DNA from: Oscillospiraceae bacterium | GTDB lineage: Bacteria; Bacillota; Clostridia; Oscillospirales; QAMX01 | Assembly (NCBI GenBank): GCA_902772625.1 | Contig: CACYBP010000231.1 | Coordinates: 1 to 16,120 of the forward strand | Direction of reading: 5' to 3' | Length of the DNA: 16,120 bases | Shown: positions 1-5,481 of the stretch, in pieces | How the letters are laid out: the number at the start of each line of letters is the position of its first letter | How positions within the stretch are numbered: position 1 is the stretch's first letter | The notes under the pieces: generated by a model | What the model was told of the DNA's origin: nothing | The model's input: only the letters and a program-made list of their open reading frames with translations | Database searches by the model: none | Made by a program: the position numbers and the translations under genes

Positions 1-829
1 GCGTTTCGCGCTTATAGGCCGCGTATCCCGGCTTCCGGCTCTGCCGGTCCTCGGCCATGGGGATGCTGACAAAGAGAAAAAGCAGGGTGTTGACCGCGGC
101 GCCGGAGAGGAATTCCCACCGGCCGGGAAAGGCAGGAAGGACGGCAAGGGCGATCCCCCACCAGAAGAGGATCTCCCCGAGATAGTTCGGGTGACGGGCG
201 TATTTCCAAAGCCCGGTCCGGATCAGCTCGCCCGGATGTTCCCTCCTGTGGCGGCGCATCTGAAGATCGGGGATCAATTCCAGAAACACCGCGCCGAAGG
301 AAAGAAGCGCGAAGGGAAGCGAAAGCGCGGTCCAGGCGCTCTCCTCCCAAAAGGCCGCGGCGGCGGGGAGGACGCAGAGATAGACGATCAGGGTGGGCAC
401 CAGATGGATCCCGAAGAAGTTGACCGCGGGGTAGAGCCGGCCGGTCTTTTCCCGGAGCATCCGGTAGCGCCAGTCCTCGCTTTCCAGATTCCGGAAATTG
501 ACCGCCCAGTTTGCCGTCAGCCGCACGCCCCAGAAGAGGACCAGAGCCAGAAGCACCGCCCGCAGGGGCGTAAGCGCCTTGCCGGGGAGAAGCGCGAGAA
601 GGATCGCCGGGGGCGCCGCGCTCCAGTAGGGGTCGTAGACCGAGGCGTTGTGAAAAAGCACGCTGAAAAGAAAGGTCAGCACCGTCGCCCCGGCGTCGGC
701 GATGAGAAGCCGGAGGAAAGGGGCGAGGGGAAAGGCGTGATAGAGGAAAAGCCCGAGAAGAAAAGCGAGAAGATAGACGGCGAAAACCGCCGCGAAGGAG
801 GCGGGACGGCTCTTTTTTACGGCTTGCAT
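1..829 (-). CDS. DUF1295 / steroid 5-alpha-reductase-like integral membrane protein (3' end cut by window edge)
   Basis: The reading frame is open from an ATG at 829 to the left window edge, giving 276 codons with no stop, so the C-terminus is missing. Reading the complement gives a very hydrophobic protein with about six or seven membrane segments. Conserved blocks fit the DUF1295 family: VYDPYW at residues 64-69, RLTANW...NF...EDWRY at 103-122, and RTGLWKYARHPNYLGEILFW at 204-223. The RHPNY-x-GE block is the cofactor/substrate signature shared by steroid 5-alpha reductases and isoprenylcysteine methyltransferases. Members are thought to be NAD(P)H-dependent reductases or methyltransferases of lipid-like substrates in the membrane, but the substrate is unknown here. 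The ribosome site is AAGAGG, about 5 bases before the ATG. The gene is divergent from the COG0523 pair and has its own promoter at 920-948. Family assignment is confident; biochemical role is not. Confidence 0.88.
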   Translation of the reverse strand, partial: MQAVKKSRPASFAAVFAVYLLAFLLGLFLYHAFPLAPFLRLLIADAGATVLTFLFSVLFHNASVYDPYWSAAPPAILLALLPGKALTPLRAVLLALVLFWGVRLTANWAVNFRNLESEDWRYRMLREKTGRLYPAVNFFGIHLVPTLIVYLCVLPAAAAFWEESAWTALSLPFALLSFGAVFLELIPDLQMRRHRREHPGELIRTGLWKYARHPNYLGEILFWWGIALAVLPAFPGRWEFLSGAAVNTLLFLFVSIPMAEDRQSRKPGYAAYKRET

Positions 830-919
830 GGCAGCCTCTTTTCCCCGGGACCGCCTGAAAACGGGCGGAAAACCGGCATTTCGACGCGATCTGACAAAAT
901 GCGCGCCTTTCTGCCGTCT

Positions 920-948
920 ATCATAAACCATAAGCGGGGAAAAGGCAA
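920..948 (-). promoter_or_regulatory. Sigma-A-type promoter for the DUF1295 gene
   Basis: On the minus strand a -35 box TTGCCT (948-943) and a -10 box TATGAT (925-920) are separated by exactly 17 bases. Transcription should start near 912, leaving a leader of about 80 bases. That leader contains a short hairpin, CCGCC (851-855) with GGCGG (864-868). The match is by eye; no start site has been measured. Confidence 0.6.
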
Positions 949-985
949 GAGGATTTCGGGAAGCCGGAAAAGCCGGGAAGAGGGG

Positions 986-1014
986 TTGCGAAACCGGAGA
1001 GAATATGGTATAAT
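986..1014 (+). promoter_or_regulatory. Strong extended -10 sigma-A promoter for the COG0523 pair
   Basis: TTGCGA (986-991) and a perfect TATAAT (1009-1014) are 17 bases apart. A TG dinucleotide at 1006-1007 one base before the -10 box makes it an extended -10 promoter. Predicted start of transcription is about 1021, which gives a leader of about 30 bases with the ribosome site CAGGAGGG (1038-1045). I see no inverted repeat resembling a Zur box over it. Confidence 0.75.
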
Positions 1015-1050
1015 ACTCGTTTGAAAGAAGTATCTTCAGGAGGGAAACGA

Positions 1051-2256
1051 ATGACTAAAGTAGATATATTCTCGGGCTTTCTGGGAGCGGGCAAGACGAC
1101 CCTGATCAAAAAGCTCATCAAAGAAGCCTACAAGGGCGAAATGATCGTGGTGATCGAAAACGAGTTCGGCAAGATCGGCATCGACGGCGGCTTTCTGAAG
1201 GAGGCCGGGATCCAGATCACCGAGATGAACTCCGGGTGCATCTGCTGCAGCCTGGTGGGCGACTTCGGCGAGGCGCTGAAGAAGGTCGAGGAGGAGTATC
1301 ATCCCGACCGCATCGTGATCGAGCCCTCGGGCGTCGGCAAGCTCTCCGACGTCATCCGCGCCGTGCAGGACGCCGGGGTGGAAAACCTCGTGCTGAACGC
1401 CTTCACCACCGTGATCGACGCGTCCAAGTGCAAGATGTATATGAAAAACTTCGCCGAATTCTATCAGAATCAGATCGAATTCGCCTCCTCCATCGTCTTC
1501 TCCCGCACGGCGGGACTGCGCGCCGACAAGCTTGCCGACGCGGTGGAGCTGGTGCGCGCCCTGAATCAGAGCGCGTCCCTGATCACCACTCCCTGGGACG
1601 AGTTGGACGGCAAGGCCATCCTGGAGACCATGGAGAAGAAGAACACCCTGGAGGCCGAGCTGGAGCATCTTCTCGAGGAACAGAAGAAAAAGGACGCCCA
1701 TCATCACCATCACCATCATCACGAGGACGGCGAGGAGTGCGACGATCCGGAGTGCGAATGCCACCATCATCACGACGACGAGGACGAGGACGAGCACGAG
1801 CATCACCACCACCATCACGAGGACGGCGAGGAGTGCGACGATCCGGAGTGCGAATGCCATCATCATCACGACGACGATGACGAGGATGAGCACGAGCATC
1901 ACCATCACCACCATCACGACGACGATGACGACGAGCACGAGCATCATCACCATCATCACGACGATGACCACGACGCCGACGAGGTGTTCACCAGCTGGGG
2001 AATCGAGACCGCGGCCCGTTTCACCGAGGGCTTCGTGGAGGATTGCCTGGACGAGCTGATGACCGGCCGCTTCGGCATGATCTTACGCGCCAAGGGGATC
2101 CTGGCGGGTCAGAACGGCGAATGGATCCACTTCGACTATGTGCCGGGCGAAAAAGAGGTGCGTCTGGGCTCGGCCGACGTCACCGGCAAGCTCTGTGTCA
2201 TCGGCACCGATCTCGACCGGAAGAGCCTGAAGGCGCTTTTCACTCCGGCTGAGTAA
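1051..2256 (+). CDS. COG0523 (CobW/ZNG1-type) metallochaperone GTPase with a large His/Asp/Cys metal-binding arm
   Basis: A 401-residue cytosolic P-loop GTPase of the G3E/COG0523 family, which hands metal ions (often zinc) to client proteins. The P-loop is GFLGAGKTT at residues 9-17, the family CxCC metal site is GCICC at 62-66, and the switch II motif is EPSG at 91-94. The guanine-specificity motif, normally NKxD, reads SRTA at 151-154. Residues 217-310 form an acidic metal-binding insert with 39 histidines and 6 cysteines. A CobW C-terminal domain follows from about 311 (FTSWGIE...). I chose ATG 1051 because CAGGAGGG lies six bases upstream; the in-frame TTG at 1021 falls on the predicted transcription start and would be leaderless. 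It is followed 29 bases later by a second COG0523 gene. The metal is inferred from the family; zinc is the likeliest but nickel or cobalt is possible. Confidence 0.93.
   Translation: MTKVDIFSGFLGAGKTTLIKKLIKEAYKGEMIVVIENEFGKIGIDGGFLKEAGIQITEMNSGCICCSLVGDFGEALKKVEEEYHPDRIVIEPSGVGKLSDVIRAVQDAGVENLVLNAFTTVIDASKCKMYMKNFAEFYQNQIEFASSIVFSRTAGLRADKLADAVELVRALNQSASLITTPWDELDGKAILETMEKKNTLEAELEHLLEEQKKKDAHHHHHHHHEDGEECDDPECECHHHHDDEDEDEHEHHHHHHEDGEECDDPECECHHHHDDDDEDEHEHHHHHHHDDDDDEHEHHHHHHDDDHDADEVFTSWGIETAARFTEGFVEDCLDELMTGRFGMILRAKGILAGQNGEWIHFDYVPGEKEVRLGSADVTGKLCVIGTDLDRKSLKALFTPAE
1699..1980 (+). repeat. Coding repeat: duplicated 96-base His/Asp/Cys module
   Basis: Low-complexity coding DNA made of CAT/CAC and GAC/GAG/GAT codons. 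A 39-base block (1723-1761) encoding EDGEECDDPECEC recurs without change at 1819-1857, exactly 96 bases (32 codons) downstream. The His/Asp codons after each copy differ at silent positions, and a shorter third HEH...HHH unit follows near 1930-1960. It looks like in-frame tandem duplication of a metal-binding module, since the reading frame is kept throughout. Confidence 0.85.
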
Positions 2257-2285
2257 AAAGGCCATCGCTCTGGAAAGGAACCGAT

Positions 2286-3233
2286 ATGGAAGTACCCGTA
2301 TATCTGTTTACCGGCTTTCTGGAGGCGGGAAAGACCCGCTTCCTGCAGGAAGCGCTTTCTGACAGGAATTTCTTCGACAAGGGCGGCGAGCGCACGCTGG
2401 TGCTCCTGTGCGAAGAGGGCGAGGAGGAGCTTGATCCCTCCGGATTCGCCTCCCCCGACGTGTTCGTGGAGGTGCTGGAAAACGAACGCTGGCTGAACCC
2501 CGACAAGCTCGAGGCGCTCCGGCGCAAGCACAACGCCAACCGCGTCATGATCGAATACAACGGCATGTGGCTGGGTAATCAGCTCTTCGAGGCGCTCCCC
2601 GAGGACTGGTATATCTTCCAGGAGATGATGCAGGCCGACGCCTCCACCATCGAGGTCTACAACGCCAACATGAGAAACCTGGTGGTGGATAAGCTTTCCA
2701 CCTGCGACCTGGTGGTGTTCAACCGGTGCGAGGACGACACCGACACCATGGCGCTGCACAAGCTGGTGCGCGCCGTCAGCCGCCGCGCCAACATCATCTA
2801 CGAAAAGACCGACGGCTCGGCCACCTACGATACCATCGAGGATCCCCTGCCCTTCGACGTGAACGCGCCGGTGATCACGGTGGAGGACCGGGATTACGCG
2901 CTGTTCTACCGGGATCTCGGCGAGAACATGGAGACCTATCAGGGAAAGACCGTGCATTTCATGGGTCAGGTCAGCCTGGGGCCGCAGCTGCCCAAGGGCG
3001 GCTTCATCATCGGAAGGCCCATCATGACCTGCTGCGTCCAGGACACCACCTTCAGCGGGCTCTTCTCCGAAAACGACGCGAACCTGGTCGCCAACGGCGA
3101 CTGGGTGCGCCTCTCGGCGAAGATCGACCTGAAAAAGTGCCGCGTCTACGGCGGGCGCAAGGGCCCGGTCCTGAAGACGATCGCTCTGGAACCGGCCGAA
3201 GCGCCGGAGGATCCGGTGGCAACCTTCTATTGA
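2286..3233 (+). CDS. COG0523-like GTPase fused to a DUF1980 (YcgQ-type) C-terminal domain
   Basis: A 315-residue protein whose first ~200 residues form a second, divergent COG0523 GTPase. It has the P-loop GFLEAGKT (10-17), EYNG (90-93) in place of the switch II EPSG, and NRCED (146-150) near the usual NKxD. It lacks the CxCC metal site and has no His-rich arm. Residues about 203-315 resemble DUF1980, the C-terminal domain of B. subtilis YcgQ-type proteins that accompany COG0701 permeases: YQGKTVHFMGQV (218-229), GRPIMTCCVQDTTFSG (243-258) and DWVRLSAKI (272-280). The paired cysteines at 249-250 could bind metal or be redox-active. The ribosome site AAAGGAA is five bases before the ATG. It is the second gene of the operon, before the terminator at 3245-3290. 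A heteromeric partnership with the upstream GTPase is likely but inferred. Confidence 0.85.
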   Translation: MEVPVYLFTGFLEAGKTRFLQEALSDRNFFDKGGERTLVLLCEEGEEELDPSGFASPDVFVEVLENERWLNPDKLEALRRKHNANRVMIEYNGMWLGNQLFEALPEDWYIFQEMMQADASTIEVYNANMRNLVVDKLSTCDLVVFNRCEDDTDTMALHKLVRAVSRRANIIYEKTDGSATYDTIEDPLPFDVNAPVITVEDRDYALFYRDLGENMETYQGKTVHFMGQVSLGPQLPKGGFIIGRPIMTCCVQDTTFSGLFSENDANLVANGDWVRLSAKIDLKKCRVYGGRKGPVLKTIALEPAEAPEDPVATFY

Positions 3234-3244
3234 TCGCGATTTTA

Positions 3245-3290
3245 CGCCGCCGCGCCCTTCCTTCGGGAACGAGCCGCGGCGGCGTTTTTT
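3245..3290 (+). terminator. Rho-independent terminator of the COG0523 operon
   Basis: A perfect 10-base stem, CGCCGCCGCG (3245-3254) with CGCGGCGGCG (3275-3284), is followed directly by six T (3285-3290). The 20-base loop can form a small inner CCC/GGG pairing. It starts 11 bases after the stop codon at 3231-3233. Confidence 0.9.
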
Positions 3291-3321
3291 ACTCCGGTGA
3301 GATCCCCGGGAGGAGAGGATC

Positions 3322-4986
3322 ATGATAAAAAGGACGGTTTCGCTGCTTCTGGCGGCGGCGCTGTTTTTTCTTCTGTTCCCCGGATGCGGGCAGGAAAAGG
3401 CGGCGGGAGAAGAAAAGGAGGGGACCGGTATGGCGGCCCGGGAATCGAAAGAGTTCCTGCTTTCAGCATTCACCTATCCCGAGGAGGTCTTGTATCCGCT
3501 CCCGGCGTCTGACGGCGGAGAGGCGCTTTCGGAGCTTCTCCGGCGCACGGTGAAATCGGGATACGCGGGCATGAAGCATCAGGAGGGGACGAGCCTCGTT
3601 CATTCCCCGTATTTCTCCCTCACGGCGGAGGGGGTCGAGGTGCCGGTCTACGCCGCACCGGTGTATATCGCCACCGGGAACAGGGGAGCGCTTCACTCCT
3701 TCGCCTCGGTCGATCTGGCCTTCGGGAAGGAAAAAGAGGCTGTCTTCATTCTCACGGGGCTTTCCGGGACCGATCTTTCCGAACCGCATCTTTTCTCCTC
3801 TGATGAAAAGGCGCGGGTGGAGCTGAAGGACGGCGCGGCGGAGATCACGCTGACCGGCTTCGGGACCTATACCCTGCTCTTTCACGACGATCAGGAGAGC
3901 GCCTTCACGCTCTTCGTGCGCCCCTACGCCGACGAGGAAGAGGAGATCGCAAGGCTCCGGGAAACCCGGGGCGAGGACAAGGTGCGCGTCTTCGAGCCGG
4001 GGCTTCACGAGATCACCTACGAGCTCTGGGACGAAGACGACGTGGTGTTTTATCTGAAAAGCGGCGCGGTGCTTTTGCCGAAGCATACCTTCGACATGGA
4101 TTCCGACGAGGATATCGCGGGAAAGCGCGAGGAGCGCGATCCGGAATACGAAGCCTCGGGCGTCACGCGTTTCCCGGTGATGGCCGCCTTTCAGAAAAAG
4201 GGGCTTCGCCTTCTGGGGCGGGGCACTATCGACATGACCGGCATGGACTGGCACGAGCGGTGCGGCCCGACCTTCGCCGCCTGCGAGGATATTCTGGTGG
4301 AGGATCTGATCGTGGTCAACGCGGCCGAATGGTCGCTGATCGTGTCGGGCTGCCGCGACGCGGTGATCCGGCGGTGCGCCGTGTTCGGCTTCCGCACCAA
4401 CAGCGACGCCTTCGCGGTGGCCAGCTCGGAGCAGGTCACGGTCACCGACTCCTTCGCCCGCACCGGCGACGATATGTTCCAGGTGAAAAACACCGGCGGC
4501 CGGGAGACGAAAAACGTTCTTTTCACCCGGTGCCAGGCCTGGGGCAGCAAGGCGCGCTGCTACGGCGTCACCGGAGAGGTGATGGGCGATATCTCCGACG
4601 TGACCTTTGAGAAGAGCTTCGTGATCTGGCGCGACGCGATCTGGGACAACGACCGGATCGGGTCTCTGGTGGTCATCCGGGAGACCGGGACGGGGAAGAT
4701 CGAAAACATCCTCTTCCGGGACATCGAGGTCTGGTACGACGCGGGGAGAGCCGTGAACTGCGTGGTCTATTCCCCGGAGATCGCGGGAAGCGAGGCTCTG
4801 GGCGTGGTCTTTGAGAACGTGACCTACTGGGCGAAGATGGAATCCCAGTGCATGATAAACGCCGGGGAGGGAAACCGGATGGACGTCCTCTTCAAAAACG
4901 TCACCGCCAACGGGGAAAGGATCACCCCGGAAAACCTCGCGAAAAAAGTCCTTTCGGACGCGCCGGGCCTCTGCCGGGCGGAATAA
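3322..4986 (+). CDS. Lipoprotein with a right-handed beta-helix glycosidase domain (GH28/GH49-like)
   Basis: A 554-residue protein. The N-terminus is a lipoprotein signal: MIKR, a hydrophobic stretch, then LFPGC with lipidated Cys22, so it should sit on the outer face of the membrane. Residues about 100-200 look like a beta-sandwich. The rest shows the short repeating strands of a parallel beta-helix (for example VEDLIVVNAAEWSLIVSG near 327-344, and DVLFKNVTANG near the end). NSDAFAV and TGDDMFQVK carry Asp residues placed like the N-x-D and DD catalytic aspartates of GH28 polygalacturonases and GH49 dextranases, consistent with an inverting hydrolase of an acidic or alpha-linked glucan. The GHG and RIK motifs of true polygalacturonases are not evident, so substrate is open. 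The ribosome site is GGAGGAGAGG just before the ATG. There is no room for a promoter between the upstream terminator and this start. Confidence 0.82.
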   Translation: MIKRTVSLLLAAALFFLLFPGCGQEKAAGEEKEGTGMAARESKEFLLSAFTYPEEVLYPLPASDGGEALSELLRRTVKSGYAGMKHQEGTSLVHSPYFSLTAEGVEVPVYAAPVYIATGNRGALHSFASVDLAFGKEKEAVFILTGLSGTDLSEPHLFSSDEKARVELKDGAAEITLTGFGTYTLLFHDDQESAFTLFVRPYADEEEEIARLRETRGEDKVRVFEPGLHEITYELWDEDDVVFYLKSGAVLLPKHTFDMDSDEDIAGKREERDPEYEASGVTRFPVMAAFQKKGLRLLGRGTIDMTGMDWHERCGPTFAACEDILVEDLIVVNAAEWSLIVSGCRDAVIRRCAVFGFRTNSDAFAVASSEQVTVTDSFARTGDDMFQVKNTGGRETKNVLFTRCQAWGSKARCYGVTGEVMGDISDVTFEKSFVIWRDAIWDNDRIGSLVVIRETGTGKIENILFRDIEVWYDAGRAVNCVVYSPEIAGSEALGVVFENVTYWAKMESQCMINAGEGNRMDVLFKNVTANGERITPENLAKKVLSDAPGLCRAE

Positions 4987-5048
4987 GGCGCCGCCGGGAG
5001 CATAAGCTTTCCCTGAAAAACCGATCCGGACGTGACAAAACAAAAGTA

Positions 5049-5076
5049 ACAGGCGTGAGAGGTCTCACGCCTGTTT
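5049..5076. terminator. Bidirectional terminator between convergent operons
   Basis: A perfect 12-base inverted repeat, ACAGGCGTGAGA (5049-5060) and TCTCACGCCTGT (5063-5074), is flanked by TTT...TTATT on the plus side and by an A-rich tract (CAAAACAAAAG) that becomes U-rich on the minus strand. It lies between the stop of the beta-helix lipoprotein (4986) and the 3' end of the minus-strand operon (5165). Nothing else is evident in 4987-5164. Confidence 0.85.
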
Positions 5077-5164
5077 CGCTTATTAGGGAGGCTGCGGAGA
5101 GATCCGGCCCCGCGCCGGGACGGACCGCGCCCGGCGAAGACGGAGCCCGGAGGCGGGGCGGCCG

Positions 5165-5467
5165 TCACAGGGCGGCCAGCCTGCTTTTCAAAAGCGGGAT
5201 GCCGGTTTCGGTCCACCATTCGTTGTCGACGCCGCCGGAGCTCATGCCTCCGTGCGCGAAGGCTTTGATGACGGCATAATCGCCGTATTCGCCTGTCAGG
5301 GGCTTATTCGCAAGCGAAAGGTATTCCGCCCGGATCCCTTCTTCCAGCCCGCCGGGGGAAAGAAGCTCCATAGTCTCCGCACGCTTTTTCAGGTGATCCC
5401 AAAAATACGGATCTCCCCGGAAGCCCCAGCGTTCGGGCTTCTCTTCAAAAATGACCGAAAGATTCAT
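5165..5467 (-). CDS. Small conserved-looking protein of unknown function (RGDPYxW / HGGMSSG motifs)
   Basis: A 100-residue soluble protein without signal peptide or membrane segment. I recall similar small hypothetical proteins in Firmicutes with a WGxRGDPYxW block near the N-terminus (here WGFRGDPYFW, residues 19-28) and an AHGGMSSGGV block near residues 72-81, followed by a tryptophan pair and ETGIPLL; I know no function for them. I chose ATG 5467 because GAGGAGG (5483-5477) lies nine bases upstream; the alternative TTG at 5485 would overlap that ribosome site and the stop of the previous gene. It is the last gene of the minus-strand operon, 14 bases after the GH95-like stop, so it is probably co-translated with a glycosidase. 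Whether it acts with that enzyme cannot be told from the sequence. Confidence 0.8.
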   Translation of the reverse strand: MNLSVIFEEKPERWGFRGDPYFWDHLKKRAETMELLSPGGLEEGIRAEYLSLANKPLTGEYGDYAVIKAFAHGGMSSGGVDNEWWTETGIPLLKSRLAAL

Positions 5468-5481
5468 CTTTCCGCGCCTCC

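Noticed and set aside
986..1014. Zur operator over the COG0523 promoter
   Set aside because: The expected AT-rich palindrome of the TCGTAAT...ATTACGA type is absent from 949-1050, so zinc control is not supported by sequence.
191..1024. Plus-strand open frame of 277 codons at the left end
   Set aside because: It is Lys/Gly/Arg/Glu-rich shadow of the DUF1295 gene on the minus strand, and crosses both divergent promoters.
1021..1050. Upstream TTG start for the first COG0523 protein
   Set aside because: It coincides with the predicted transcription start and lies before the CAGGAGGG site; homologues begin close to the P-loop as with ATG 1051.
1699..1980. CRISPR-like or other non-coding repeat array
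   Set aside because: The periodic CAT/CAC/GAC units are codons of the His/Asp arm in frame with the GTPase; there are no equal-length repeats with unique spacers.
3463..5043. Minus-strand open frame of 526 codons
   Set aside because: Antisense to the beta-helix lipoprotein and runs into the A-rich arm of the terminator.
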